DNA of 47,219 nt from Opitutia bacterium (lineage in GTDB: Bacteria; Verrucomicrobiota; Verrucomicrobiia; Opitutales; Opitutaceae): NCBI GenBank assembly GCA_947474365.1, contig CANJIU010000079.1:1-47219 (forward strand), written 5' to 3'. Below, piece after piece: positions 1-9,466 of the stretch; positions within the stretch are counted from its first letter, which is position 1, and each line of letters starts with the position of its first letter. The translations under genes were made by a program, and so were the position numbers. Under the pieces are notes generated by a model. The model saw only the letters and a program-made list of their open reading frames with translations. It had not been told where the DNA came from and ran no database searches.

Positions 1-179
1 CGCGGCCGCGACATCCCATTCAACCGAACATCCAACTGGCCACTACAGGTGACCTATTGATCACGAAAATCGATGGGCCGTCGACTCGTTCCTTCATCTA
101 CCGAGATCAAACCCGGCCTTCGTCCCATCAATTGCCGAGGTCACGCACATTTGCCGGGCAACTGGCAGAGGGCAGATAG

Positions 180-344
180 TTTCAACTGAAGTCGAGGTCG
201 GCTACCATGGGTCGCTATTATCGACTTCGGGTTGGGAAATACCGCGTTGTTTTTCGTTTTGATACTACCACTGGCGAGATCGTGGCCGAATTTCTCGAAC
301 GGACGAAATCGGTCGACTTGTCCTTCGGGAAACCGAAGGGGTGA
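180..344 (+). pseudogene. RelE/ParE-type toxin fragment
   Basis: The reading frame ends in a segment typical of the C-terminal half of RelE/ParE mRNA-interferase-like toxins: YRLRVGKYRVVFRF followed by EIVAEFLERTKSV, the core beta strands of the family. From the only ATG (207) the protein is 45 residues, about half the usual 85-95. The frame stays RelE-like upstream of that ATG (FQLKSRSATMGR) until an in-frame TAG at 177-179. I therefore read it as a decayed toxin whose N-terminal half is lost or interrupted, not a complete gene. No antitoxin gene is visible next to it. A short real ORF from 207 cannot be excluded. Confidence 0.5.
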
Positions 345-853
345 GCCGCGCGGGCGCGTTTATTAGTGTGGGCGTTCAGCATTCCCTTTCTTGCCGCTCC
401 TCCTGTTCAAACGTTACTTTCCCGCCCCTTTGGAACCTTTGGTGTCTCAATGAGTCATTGGGACCGCCGGAGGCGTTCGTGCCCTCGGTTATGGTTGATG
501 ATGTGGGGCGAGGTCGGTGGGCCGAAATGGCACAAATAGCGCGCTCGCGAGGGGTGACTACGCCCTAACCGGAGGCTGACCGAGGGCTGACCGAAGGCTG
601 ACCGAAGGCTGACCGAAGGACCGTTTTGCCGTCGAGAGGCCGAGGTGGGACGAAATGGCGTCATCGGAAGGTGAAAATTCCCGTGGCTCGGGACCGGGGG
701 ATTTCCTGCTTCGGGCGATGCCAACGGGCAAGAAGGACGAGGCGTCGGTATGCAGTCTATGATTTCTACGGGCTGAACCTCCCCACCGGGCCGGCTGGGC
801 ATCAAGGGTGACCCGAACTCGACGCCAGGGCCTCGGATGGACATCCTCGCGCG
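345..853. other. Gene-poor stretch
   Basis: About 500 bases with no protein I can recognise on either strand. Open frames here have no domain-like sequence. The only structure I see is the 11-bp tandem repeat at 574-617. The promoter of the MazG-like gene presumably lies near the right end. Confidence 0.5.
574..617. repeat. 11-bp tandem repeat, four copies
   Basis: Four head-to-tail copies of GGCTGACCGAA. The first ends in G and the next three are identical. A degenerate copy (7 of 11 matching) lies at 563-573. There are no spacers, so this is a short tandem array and not a CRISPR. Confidence 0.85.
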
Positions 854-1207
854 ATGGACCTCGCCGAATTCACCCGCCGCGCTGTGGCTGTCCGCGCGCG
901 TTTCGCCGCCTTTGAAACCGCCCGGGGCGGGCCGCCGTGGTCGCGGGCGGAGCTGGCGCAGGGGTTTGTCGGCGACGTCGGTGCGTTGATGAAACTCGTG
1001 ATGGCAAAGGACGGTCGGCGCGCCGGACCGCCCGACCTCGACGCGAAGCTTGCCCACGAACTGGCGGACTGCCTCTGGAGCGTGTTGGTGCTGGCGGACG
1101 CCCACGGCGTCGACCTCGAGCGTGCGTTTCTCGCCACGATGGCCGAGCTGGAAAATAAACTTCCACCCTCCGCGGGGCCGGCGGACGGTTTGTCATCCCA
1201 TCGATGA
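854..1207 (+). CDS. MazG-like nucleotide pyrophosphohydrolase family protein
   Basis: A 117-residue all-alpha protein resembling MazG-like/dCTP-pyrophosphatase proteins, which hydrolyse (d)NTPs to monophosphates using Mg2+ held by acidic residues. The recognisable part is residues 64-98, with AHELADCLWSVLVLADAHG followed by VDLERAF. The ELAD matches the second metal motif (ExxD) of the family. The first acidic motif is weaker in the N-terminal half, so activity is uncertain. Length fits the short single-domain members. The stop overlaps the start of the next gene by four bases (ATGA at 1204-1207), so the two are probably translationally coupled. Confidence 0.65.
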   Translation: MDLAEFTRRAVAVRARFAAFETARGGPPWSRAELAQGFVGDVGALMKLVMAKDGRRAGPPDLDAKLAHELADCLWSVLVLADAHGVDLERAFLATMAELENKLPPSAGPADGLSSHR

Positions 1208-1476
1208 CAAAGGCCCTGGACTGCCGCCCCGGGTGCGGCGCTTGCTGCATCGCGCCGTCGATTTCGTCGCCGATTCCCGGGATGCCGCAGGGCAAGCCGG
1301 CCAATGTCCGTTGCGTGCAGCTGCTGGCCGATTGCCGGTGCGCCCTGTTCGGAAAACCCGAGCGTCCGGCGGTGTGCCTGAGTCTCAGGCCGACTGATAC
1401 GATGTGTGGCGCGAGCCGGGAGGACGCCCTCCGCTTCCTGGCTGCGCTGGAGTCGGCCACGCGGCCCGCGGGTTGA
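1204..1476 (+). CDS. YkgJ-type cysteine-cluster protein
   Basis: A 90-residue protein with the cysteine pattern of the YkgJ/UPF0153 family (putative Zn or Fe-S binding): CRPGCGACC near the N-terminus, then single cysteines in RCVQL, CRCALF, AVCLSL and MCG. The spacing CxxxCGxCC plus later C residues and the phrase KPERPAVC match that family. The biochemical role of the family is not settled. It overlaps the upstream MazG-like gene by four bases and is followed at once by the convergent response-regulator gene. Confidence 0.75.
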   Translation: MTKALDCRPGCGACCIAPSISSPIPGMPQGKPANVRCVQLLADCRCALFGKPERPAVCLSLRPTDTMCGASREDALRFLAALESATRPAG

Positions 1477-1497
1477 AGGTGGACGCCGGGGCAACCC

Positions 1498-2109
1498 TCA
1501 CGGCGCCGGCACGATTTCCGGAAAGTATTTGTGAAGACACTTCGGGCAATAGCTGTGGGTGAACGTCGCGTCGGTGTGGCGCATGATAAAGGTTTCAACC
1601 TCGCTCCAGTAGCCCTCGTCGTCCCGGATTTTTTTGCAGCTGCAGCAAATCGGCAGGAGTCCCTTCAGCGTCTTGATTTCGGCGAGCGCTTGCTCGAGTT
1701 TTTGGTTCAGCCGCTGGAGTTCCATCAGGTCGTCGTGGCGCGCGACCGCGATCGTGATGGCCCGTTCCAGTTCGTTGGCCTGCGGCGGCTTGATCACAAA
1801 CGCCCCCACTCCCGCGGCGGTCGCCTTGATCAGGAAGTCCGTCTCATCATGCGCCGACAGAATCACCACCGGCGTGGGGCGGCCCATCTGGATGGCCGAA
1901 GCGGCGGCGATCCCGTCCAATTCCGGCATCGTGATATCCATCACCACGACGTCGGGCATCAGCTCCAGGGTCAGGTCAACCGCCTGGCGACCGTCGATGG
2001 CGTGTCCGATCACGATCAAACCGACGGATTCCAGTTCAGACCGCACGAGACGCGCCACCATCGCGTCGTCTTCGGCAATCAATACCCGGATTTCTTGGTT
2101 TGGTCTCAT
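1498..2109 (-). CDS. Response regulator with C-terminal cysteine-rich tail
   Basis: A 203-residue protein. Residues 8-120 are a CheY-like receiver: acidic pocket EDD at 13-15, phospho-acceptor D58 in MDITMPELDG, and K107 in VIKPP. Residues about 128-149 form a heptad-like coiled coil. The tail carries CCSCKKIRDDEGYW and YCPKC (Cys 155, 156, 158, 188, 191), a zinc-ribbon-like motif that I know from PAS/receiver signalling proteins. There is no DNA-binding domain, so output is probably by protein contact. It lies 33 bases downstream of the CHASE-PAS kinase on the same strand and is most likely its partner. Confidence 0.9.
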   Translation of the reverse strand: MRPNQEIRVLIAEDDAMVARLVRSELESVGLIVIGHAIDGRQAVDLTLELMPDVVVMDITMPELDGIAAASAIQMGRPTPVVILSAHDETDFLIKATAAGVGAFVIKPPQANELERAITIAVARHDDLMELQRLNQKLEQALAEIKTLKGLLPICCSCKKIRDDEGYWSEVETFIMRHTDATFTHSYCPKCLHKYFPEIVPAP

Positions 2110-2142
2110 AAGTAAGTCGATCGATCGGGGTGCGCGCGGGTG

Positions 2143-5139
2143 CTACGTCCGGGTCTCCTCCTCCTTGCGGATGCGCAGCGTCGCCACCGCGCCGTGATCG
2201 TTGGCGAGGGTGAGGGTCCCGCGCAGCGTCTGCGTCACCAATTCTCGAATCAACTTGAGCCCGACGTTGGCCCGCCGGTTTTCCACCACCTCGGAGGGGT
2301 AGCCCGGGCCGTTGTCCCGGTAGCGCAGCGTGATCCATTCCGGATCACTTTCCGCGTCAAAGTTGATCCTCACTGCGTCGATCGGATGGCCGATGTGCTT
2401 TACGGTGTTGGTGGCCAGTTCATTGATGACCATCGCAAGGGTGCCGGCCTGGCGGGGCGAGACTTTGAGCGTGCCCGGTGGGAGGGCGACCACGGCCTGT
2501 TGTCGCCAGGGCGCCCCGCTCAGTGCGGCCCGGATGATGTCGCCCGCCAACCGGTCCATCGAGACCGGCGCCCAAGCTGATTGGGACAGGATGTGGTGAA
2601 CCTGCAGCAGCCCCCGGATGTGCTGGCCCAGCCGCGACAGGGCCCGGTTGATTGACGCTGGATCGTTCCGGGCCTGCTCGGTTTCGAAGGCCAGCAGGCC
2701 GAGCACGGCCGTCAGGTTGTTCGTCACCCGATGATTTACCTCGCGCAACAACTCGCCCTTGGTTTGCGCGTCCCGTTCCGTCTGCTTCAGCAGCTCCTGT
2801 AGTTTCCGCTGTTCCCGAATCCGGAGGGTGACGTCGCGCGCGGACGCCAGCACTCCCAGTACCTGGCCCGCTGGATCCCGGTAGACGCTGGCATGGTAGA
2901 GCACGTCGGTGACGTGACGCATGACATTCATGATCGCCAGCGGGTAATCGCGGATGGCTCCTTCCGAGAACGCCTTTTGGTAACCCGCGCGCGCCTGGGC
3001 GGGTTCCGTGAAGTAATTCGAAAAATCGGTGCCGATGAGCTGCTCCCGCGGCACCCCGGTCAGGCGGACGGAGGCTTCGTTGACATCCGTGATTTTCCCC
3101 TCGGGGCTGATGGTGACGAGGGCGTCGAGATTCACCTCGAGGAGGTTGCGGGCGTAGGCGGCCGCCGCGCGCAATGCGGTCTCGGCCCGGCGCAGGTCGG
3201 TCACGTCCTGGTTGGACCCCCGAGTGCCGATGACGCGGCCCGCCACGTCGCGGACCACGGCGATCCGAACGACAATATGGCGGAGTTCGCCGTCGCGGCG
3301 GAGCACGCGGTGTTCCTGCTGAAATTCGTTGATTTCGCCCGAGAGCAGACGGGACAGGTTCCTTGGCACAAGGTGCTGCTCATCGGGCGGCAGAAAATCG
3401 CGGGTATAGGCCTCTGCGCGCATCTGATAACCTCCTTCGCGGGCGGCGGTCGTGCCATAGAGCGCGTAAAACCGATCGTTGAACGTGAACGTGGACGTCG
3501 CCGCGTCCATTTCCCAGTGGGCGAGGTGCGCCTGATCCATGGCCTGGGCCAGCCGCTCGTCGCTCTTGCGCAATTCCTCGTCGGCCCGCTTTCGGGCGGT
3601 GATGTCGCGGGCGGACGCATAGAAACGCTGCTGGCCGGCCAGTTCGATCACGTGCGCGTTGATCTCGACTGGGAACACGGTGCCGTCTTTCCGCCGATGC
3701 TGGGTCTCGAAAACCATCTCGGCCCCGAGGGGCTTCTGGAGGATCTCGGCAATCTTCTCCCGGGGAATCTGGACGTCCCAGTCGGTCACGTGCCGCGCCG
3801 CCATCTCGCCCGCATCATAACCCAGCATCCGGCGGAATGACTCGCTATATTCCTGGAGGTTGCCCTGCGCATCAAGGACGTGGACACCGTCGCTGGCCAC
3901 TTCGAGCAGCGCCCGGAAGCGTCTCAAGGAAAGCTCCAGCTCCACTGTGCGCTCCGCCACCCGCTGTTCCAGTTCGTCGCGGGACCGCTGCAGGGCGGCG
4001 CTGGTGCGGGACAATTCCGCCAGCCTTCGACTCCGATCGTTCAGGCTCATCATCAGGCCCGTGGCGAGGAGGCTGATGGCAAGGCCGCCCGCCAAAGTCA
4101 CCGTCGCGGTGCCGTGCGATTGCGCGGCTTCGAACGAGGGCAGCGAGGTGAACGTGAGGGTCCATCGCTGGCCGAGCGGATCGATGCGGGACGTGGTCCG
4201 GTACCTCGGCTGAAAGCCGGCGGGAATCTTTTCCGATTCCGGACGTTCCGTGGAGGAGTAAAGCAGATCCGTGGAATTACCCTGGATGCCGGTGTGGATC
4301 TCCATCGCCAGTCCATGTGATTCGAGGAAAAATAGCCGGTCGATGAAATCTCCGGCTCGGAACGGGCTGTAGACAAAACCGCGCAACGCGGTTTGCCGCT
4401 CCGTGACCGTCTGGCGCGGCAGGCCCCGAAGGTAGACGGGCATGTAGATCAGAAAGCCCGGCTGCGTCGGCTGGCCGGGAATTTCCTGCATCAGCGTCAC
4501 CCGCCCTGACATGATCGCGCGTCCTTCGTCGCGGGCCTTTTCCATCGCGGCCCGGCGGACGGATTCGGTGAACATGTCGTAGCCAAAGGCGCGGAGGTTC
4601 CGGTCGCGGAAAGGCTCGAGGTAGATGATGGAGTGGTATTCCTCACGGGGATCCGCGGGGCGCACGGTATATTCCGGAAATCCCTCCGCCTGGACTTCGC
4701 GGACGTGCCCCGGCAATGCGGCTGCCGGGATGCGGAGGGAGAACCCGAGGCCTTGGACCCCGGCCAGTTTCTCCTCCACCCGAATCGCGCCGAAATAGTT
4801 TTGCCAGTCGCTCCGGCTTACCGCGCCCTTTACCTCGGCGAGGCCGGCGCCGCCCAGCAACACATGTTCGCAATCGGACAGGCGGTCCGCGATTCGGTGT
4901 TCGAATACCTCGATCTGTCGCTGGAAATTCAGCTGTGCAATCGCATCGGCGGAACCGACCGCCGCCCGCCAGATCCAGCCGGTGAGTACCAGCGAGGTGA
5001 GCAGCACCGCGTAGGGCGCAAGTCGTGCCAACAACGGCAGGTGTCCGCTCGTTGGTGACGGCGTCTGGCCTGACTGGCGTGCGCGACCACCTCGCCCAGC
5101 CGCCGGCCCGGGGGTTGAGGTTGCAATCGGGGTGCTCAC
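2143..5139 (-). CDS. CHASE-PAS sensor histidine kinase (HWE/HisKA_2 type)
   Basis: A 998-residue membrane sensor kinase. Order: cytosolic Pro/Gly-rich N-terminus, transmembrane helix about 41-60, periplasmic CHASE domain about 75-330 (LAGVQGLGFSLRIP, YLEPFRDRNLRAFGYDM), second helix about 345-366, coiled coil, three PAS/PAC units about 405-785, then a dimerisation helix with phospho-acceptor H803 in LLREVNHRVTNNL, and a C-terminal HATPase (NELATNTVKH, RDNGPGYP). VNHRVxNNL is typical of HisKA_2/HWE kinases rather than classic HisKA. The start is GTG; the next ATG would lose the first membrane helix. CHASE domains sense small extracellular ligands; the ligand here is unknown. The gene forms an operon with the receiver protein downstream. 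Confidence 0.93.
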   Translation of the reverse strand: MSTPIATSTPGPAAGRGGRARQSGQTPSPTSGHLPLLARLAPYAVLLTSLVLTGWIWRAAVGSADAIAQLNFQRQIEVFEHRIADRLSDCEHVLLGGAGLAEVKGAVSRSDWQNYFGAIRVEEKLAGVQGLGFSLRIPAAALPGHVREVQAEGFPEYTVRPADPREEYHSIIYLEPFRDRNLRAFGYDMFTESVRRAAMEKARDEGRAIMSGRVTLMQEIPGQPTQPGFLIYMPVYLRGLPRQTVTERQTALRGFVYSPFRAGDFIDRLFFLESHGLAMEIHTGIQGNSTDLLYSSTERPESEKIPAGFQPRYRTTSRIDPLGQRWTLTFTSLPSFEAAQSHGTATVTLAGGLAISLLATGLMMSLNDRSRRLAELSRTSAALQRSRDELEQRVAERTVELELSLRRFRALLEVASDGVHVLDAQGNLQEYSESFRRMLGYDAGEMAARHVTDWDVQIPREKIAEILQKPLGAEMVFETQHRRKDGTVFPVEINAHVIELAGQQRFYASARDITARKRADEELRKSDERLAQAMDQAHLAHWEMDAATSTFTFNDRFYALYGTTAAREGGYQMRAEAYTRDFLPPDEQHLVPRNLSRLLSGEINEFQQEHRVLRRDGELRHIVVRIAVVRDVAGRVIGTRGSNQDVTDLRRAETALRAAAAYARNLLEVNLDALVTISPEGKITDVNEASVRLTGVPREQLIGTDFSNYFTEPAQARAGYQKAFSEGAIRDYPLAIMNVMRHVTDVLYHASVYRDPAGQVLGVLASARDVTLRIREQRKLQELLKQTERDAQTKGELLREVNHRVTNNLTAVLGLLAFETEQARNDPASINRALSRLGQHIRGLLQVHHILSQSAWAPVSMDRLAGDIIRAALSGAPWRQQAVVALPPGTLKVSPRQAGTLAMVINELATNTVKHIGHPIDAVRINFDAESDPEWITLRYRDNGPGYPSEVVENRRANVGLKLIRELVTQTLRGTLTLANDHGAVATLRIRKEEETRT

Positions 5140-5276
5140 GAAAGATCCCGCCGCCCGAGCCGGTGATCGACTCGGGCCTGCAGTGAGTTCATGTTAATCC
5201 GCCTTCGCAGATGGACCATCCCAATCGGCGTGGCGAAGCGGGTAGTAGGACCCCTAAAGCCCGCGCCGTGGATTGG

Positions 5277-7421
5277 TTATGACCCCGGCAACGCGAAAGC
5301 GACGAGGCTGCCGCCGGAGGGACGGCCGGATTTTCCGCCACCGGCTGAAATCACCAGATACTGCCGGCCGTTGACCATGTAGACGCTCGGGGTGGCGTTG
5401 CCACCAAACGGCAACGGTGCCTGCCAGAGGATTTTCCCGGACTCCTTGTCGAACGCGCGAATCGTCTCGTCCGCGGTGGCGGCAATGAAGATCAGGCCGC
5501 CCGCGGTCACGACCGGGCCGCCGTAGTTTTCCGTGCCGGTGGGCGGAATGCCCCGGGCGGTCAGTTCGCGATATTCCCCGAGCGGCACCTTCCACTTCAG
5601 TTCGCCGGTATTCAGATCCACGGCGTTTAACGTGCCCCACGGCGGCTTGATCGCGGGATAGCCCGCCTGATCCGTCCAGCGCCGGAAGCCGCCAAACGCG
5701 TAGGCCGGTTCCTTGCTCTTGGTTGCTGTCGGCTCCGCCTCGTCGGGGCGGTTTCCGGTCGCGGCGGTTTTTCCGAAGACGTACGCCAGGATCGCCTCAC
5801 GCTGCGAATCCGGAATGCGGTCAAACGCCGGCATGCGGCCGAAACCCTGCTTGGTGATTTTGGTCACCTCCTCGGGTGTTTTGCGGCTGGATACATCGAG
5901 CAGCGACGGAAATCCCGCGACGGGGAAGCCGGCGCGATCGACGCCGTGGCAGGCGGCGCAATGGATGAGGTAGTCGCGTTCGCCCCGGGGCAGCGGCGAG
6001 CCGTCGGCGCGACGCGTCTCCACCATCTGCAGAATCCAAGGGATTTCGTTGATGTTGACGTAGTAGATCCCGTCCGGGTCTGCGGCCCCGCCGCCCCATT
6101 CCATGCCGCCGTCAAAGCCGGGGAACATGATCGTTTCCTTGAGACTCGGGGCCGGAAATGGGCCGAAGTTGGGTGACAGCCGGATCCGATCGCGGGTGAG
6201 GGCGAGGGCCTCCGGCGAGATTTCCGACACGTCGTCCTCGGTGTAGCGCTGGCGCATCAGGGGTGCGGGCTTGGTCGGAAACGGCTGGGTGGGCCACGCC
6301 TGTTCGCCTTTGAGTTCGGAGGCGGGCACGGGTTTCTCCTCGATCGGCCAGAGCGGCCGGCCCGTGACGCGGTCGAACACGTAGAGATTGCCGTGCTTCG
6401 TGCCCTGGGCGACGGCGTCGATTTTCTTCCCGCCGTGGGTCACGGTCAGCAGGACGGGCGCGCAGGGCAGATCCTTGTCGAGCAGATCGTGATGCACGAT
6501 TTGGAAATGCCAGAGCCGCCGGCCGGTCGTGGCGTCGAGCGCGACGAGGCAGTTGGCGAACAGATTCTGGCCGTGGCGCGCGCCGCCGTAGAAGTCGGGC
6601 TCAGCGGTCTTGGTCGCGACGTAGACGATGCCGCGTTTCTCGTCGAGCGACTGGCCCGACCAGGGCATGAGGCCGGTCGCGGTCTTGTAGGCGTCCGCCG
6701 GCCAGGTGTCGTAGCCGACCTCGCCGGGCCGCGGGATGAGGTGGAAAATCCAGCGCCGGGCGCCCGTGCGGACGTCGAGGCCGCGCACCGCGCCCGGCCC
6801 GCCGAAGCCGCCGATGATCAGGGTGTCGCGGTGGATGACGCCGGGCGTGTTGAGGCCGACCTTCGGTGTACCCTCGGTGTCGAGCCCGCTGCCGATTTGA
6901 ATCGAGCCGTTTTCGCCGAAGCCCGGGATCAGCCGGCCCGTCTTCGGGTCGAGGGCAAAGAGGAAGTTGCCGACCGCGGTGAAGAGGCGGGCCTCATCGC
7001 CGGATTCACTTTTCCAATACACGAGCCCGCGCTGGCGCTTGCCGCCCGTGCCGGCCCGGGTCTTGGCCGGATCCCATTGCCAGAGTTCGCGGCCCGTCGC
7101 GGCGTCGAGTGCAACCACCCGGCGGCTCTGCGTCGGGGTGTAGAGGACGCCGCCGATGATGAGATTGTTGGCCTGGTATTCGCCCTTCTCGCCGGTGTCA
7201 TACGTCCACGCCACCTTGAGTTGGGCGACGTTCTGGCGGTCGATTTGTTTCAGCGGGGAATAGAGACTGCGCTGCTTGTCGCCGAGGTAGGCGGACCAGT
7301 CGGCGTTGGCCGTTGCCGTCGCTCCGTGGGCAGCCGGGCTGGCGAGAAGCAGGAGACCGAGGCCATAGCCGGCGAACCGGGTAAAACCGAACAGAGCGCG
7401 GGAATCGGGGTGGAGCGTCAT
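5277..7421 (-). CDS. PQQ-dependent dehydrogenase with inserted cytochrome c
   Basis: A 714-residue secreted quinoprotein from the preferred start at 7421. An in-frame start at 7556 exists, but the 7421 ATG is followed by a clear signal peptide (GYGLGLLLLASPAAHGA). The chain is an eight-blade PQQ propeller of the glucose/quinate dehydrogenase type: W-motif blades such as VVALDAATGRELWQWDP, CLVALDATTGRRLWHF and IRAFDKESGKILWQ. A cytochrome c domain lies between blades, with haem motif CAACH at residues 488-492 and a likely axial Met in GRMPAF. It probably oxidises a sugar or alcohol in the periplasm and passes electrons to its own haem. The substrate is unknown. It is divergent from the regulator at 7670. 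Confidence 0.88.
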   Translation of the reverse strand: MTLHPDSRALFGFTRFAGYGLGLLLLASPAAHGATATANADWSAYLGDKQRSLYSPLKQIDRQNVAQLKVAWTYDTGEKGEYQANNLIIGGVLYTPTQSRRVVALDAATGRELWQWDPAKTRAGTGGKRQRGLVYWKSESGDEARLFTAVGNFLFALDPKTGRLIPGFGENGSIQIGSGLDTEGTPKVGLNTPGVIHRDTLIIGGFGGPGAVRGLDVRTGARRWIFHLIPRPGEVGYDTWPADAYKTATGLMPWSGQSLDEKRGIVYVATKTAEPDFYGGARHGQNLFANCLVALDATTGRRLWHFQIVHHDLLDKDLPCAPVLLTVTHGGKKIDAVAQGTKHGNLYVFDRVTGRPLWPIEEKPVPASELKGEQAWPTQPFPTKPAPLMRQRYTEDDVSEISPEALALTRDRIRLSPNFGPFPAPSLKETIMFPGFDGGMEWGGGAADPDGIYYVNINEIPWILQMVETRRADGSPLPRGERDYLIHCAACHGVDRAGFPVAGFPSLLDVSSRKTPEEVTKITKQGFGRMPAFDRIPDSQREAILAYVFGKTAATGNRPDEAEPTATKSKEPAYAFGGFRRWTDQAGYPAIKPPWGTLNAVDLNTGELKWKVPLGEYRELTARGIPPTGTENYGGPVVTAGGLIFIAATADETIRAFDKESGKILWQAPLPFGGNATPSVYMVNGRQYLVISAGGGKSGRPSGGSLVAFALPGS

Positions 7422-7669
7422 GAGGACAGGAGGGGGGCTGGAGGCCCTGGCGTTTTGCCGGGATGCCCGCGCGCTGACGAGCACGAAGGCGGCGCACAGA
7501 TCCGTCCGGTGTGAGTTGGCCAATCGCTGCGTAGTCTCCCGGCTTTCGCTTTCCAAAGATTGGGCCCAATGATTGCCATCGGGTCTTCACCGGTCGCTCG
7601 ATTGCGGGCTGCGCTGGTGACGACGTCGGTCAGAACCTCTCTCCCAGCTCGATTCAAGTCCCTTCTGTC

Positions 7670-8371
7670 ATGAACACCTCCGCCAACGCCAAACCTGCGG
7701 CGACGCACTCCGGCCTCCGTGCGCTCCGTCGGTTGTGGATTTTTGAGGACCATCAATGCTTTTGTGAGCTGCTATCCGACTTTTTGGAGACGATTCCGGG
7801 CATTGAAATTGTCGGCAAACAGGATGATGAGGCGCGGTTGTTCGAGGCAATCGATGCCGGCCAGGTCGACCTTGTCCTGCTGGATTTGCATCTGCGCGGC
7901 GCGGGTGGCTTCCATGTGATGGAGCGGCTCCGGCAACGGCCGAATCCGCCGCCGGTCCTGATCCTGAGCGGCCAGGCCACCCCGCACTCGCTGAGCCGGG
8001 CGATGAGCCTGGGAGCGGTCGGGTACCTGCAGAAGACGGCGCCCTTGTCGGAGATCGTCCCCGCCTTGGAAGCGATCCGCAGCGGGGGGAGTTACTTTAG
8101 CGAAGGCGCGCTCCGTCAGCTTTCTCCGCGCGTCGCGGTCGGCTCCACGCCAAGCTACGTCTCCGAAATGAACCCGCGCGAAGTCGACCTGCTTTCTCGT
8201 CTGGCCCACGGGGCGACGGCCAAGGAACTCGCGGCCGACTGGGAGCTGTCGCGCTTCACGATCTACAAGTTGCGCACCGTGCTGATGCGGAAAATCAAGG
8301 TCGTGAACCAGCGCGAGTTGATGGCTTATGCCCTGCGCAATGGGCTCCTTGACCCGTCGCTCGTCAGGTAA
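7670..8371 (+). CDS. LuxR/NarL-type response regulator
   Basis: A 233-residue transcription factor. Residues 21-135 are a receiver with acidic pair ED at 26-27, phospho-acceptor D72 in LLDLHLRG and K122 in YLQKTAP. Residues about 165-225 are a LuxR-type helix-turn-helix (MNPREVDLLSRLAHGATAKE, then ELSRFTIYKLRTVLMRK), although the usual VSxxTVxxH segment is altered to LSRFTIYKL. It heads a tight plus-strand operon with the kinase at 8405 (33-base gap) and the receiver-kinase fusion at 9467. The divergent PQQ dehydrogenase, whose start lies 248 bases away, is the nearest likely target. Confidence 0.9.
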   Translation: MNTSANAKPAATHSGLRALRRLWIFEDHQCFCELLSDFLETIPGIEIVGKQDDEARLFEAIDAGQVDLVLLDLHLRGAGGFHVMERLRQRPNPPPVLILSGQATPHSLSRAMSLGAVGYLQKTAPLSEIVPALEAIRSGGSYFSEGALRQLSPRVAVGSTPSYVSEMNPREVDLLSRLAHGATAKELAADWELSRFTIYKLRTVLMRKIKVVNQRELMAYALRNGLLDPSLVR

Positions 8372-8404
8372 GCTCCGCGTCGTCCCAACCCTCCTGCCGT
8401 ATCC

Positions 8405-9451
8405 ATGCCCACGCCGTCTTTGAACCCAGACGATCTTCCCGATGCATGGGCGCGGATCGATGCGGAAGGCCGCCTCGTGGTGATCAACGAGCGTGCGCGC
8501 TGGTTGTTCGCCTCCCTGTCTCAGGTCGATGCGCCGGTCCGCTGGGCGGATGTGATGTCCACTGAGGAGGCGGCGCGATTCGACCGCCTCGTCGCGGGGC
8601 TGGCGGTGGGGGCCACCGCCGTCCAGGAATTTGACTTTGGCACCCGCCCTCGCCTGGTAAAGTTCCGGGTGAACGTGCTGCGATTGAAGGAGGGGTTCTC
8701 GTGCACGCTGCAGCAGGGGCCGGGCCCGCGGGCGGTCCCGCCGCTCTTTGTCGGTCAAGCGGAGGTTTGGCTGCCGGCCGATTTTCTTTCCCGACTCACG
8801 CACGGCTTGCGGACCCATGTCGCGACCGCCCAGGCCGCCGCCTTCGTCCTTGGCAGTCATGGGCAGAGCCTGGCCGGGCCGAAGGAGCGGAAATGGATTG
8901 GGGCGATTCGCGACTCGTTGGGCGGCCTCGGCGGCATGTTGGATCAAATCGATGCGCTCGACCGGACCCTTTGCGATGACCACGCCCAAGGGCCGGAACC
9001 GCTCAACGTGTCCGACTGGCTGGCCATGGTCGTCGAACGCACCCGGAAAGTCGCGCCCGACTCCGCGGTAAGCCTCAAGATCGGGCCGTGTGTCGGCGGT
9101 CGCTGGTGGTTTGGCGATTTTTTGCTCGGCACGATCCTCGAGTGCCTGCTGTCGAACGCCCTGAAGTTCGCGCCTGCGGATGGCAGGGCGTCGATCCAGA
9201 TCGCCGAAACCGACAAGGGTCTTGAAATTCTCGTCGCCGACAGCGGTCCGGGCGTGACGGAGGTCGAGGCGGGATCGCTCTTCACGCCGTTTTTCCGAGG
9301 GCGAAACGCCCACGCGGTGCCGGGCTGTGGCCTGGGGCTCGCGATCGCCCGGGTTGCCGCGACGAGCCTTGGCGGCTCGGTCACCTACCGGCATCGGCCA
9401 GGCACCGGCACGGAATTCCGCGTCGTCGTGCCCGCCCGGGCCGAGCGTTAA
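8405..9451 (+). CDS. Cytosolic histidine kinase with atypical H-box
   Basis: A 348-residue protein without membrane segments. Residues 10-105 look like a degenerate PAS domain (AWARIDAEGRLVVINERARW). The dimerisation helix carries LSRLTHGLRTHVATAQ: H133 is present, but the usual SHELRTPL has become THGLRTHV, so the E and P next to the His are replaced. The ATPase domain is intact: N-box LECLLSNALKF, G1 VADSGPGV, F-box TPFFRG, G2 GCGLGLAIA. Activity is therefore plausible but the E-to-G change may affect autophosphorylation. It presumably acts on the regulator encoded just upstream or on the receiver fused to the kinase downstream. Confidence 0.88.
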   Translation: MPTPSLNPDDLPDAWARIDAEGRLVVINERARWLFASLSQVDAPVRWADVMSTEEAARFDRLVAGLAVGATAVQEFDFGTRPRLVKFRVNVLRLKEGFSCTLQQGPGPRAVPPLFVGQAEVWLPADFLSRLTHGLRTHVATAQAAAFVLGSHGQSLAGPKERKWIGAIRDSLGGLGGMLDQIDALDRTLCDDHAQGPEPLNVSDWLAMVVERTRKVAPDSAVSLKIGPCVGGRWWFGDFLLGTILECLLSNALKFAPADGRASIQIAETDKGLEILVADSGPGVTEVEAGSLFTPFFRGRNAHAVPGCGLGLAIARVAATSLGGSVTYRHRPGTGTEFRVVVPARAER

Positions 9452-9466
9452 CCTGTTCATCCCCCC

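Noticed and set aside
574..617. CRISPR array
   Set aside because: Repeat units are 11 bases with no spacers, and there are no cas genes.
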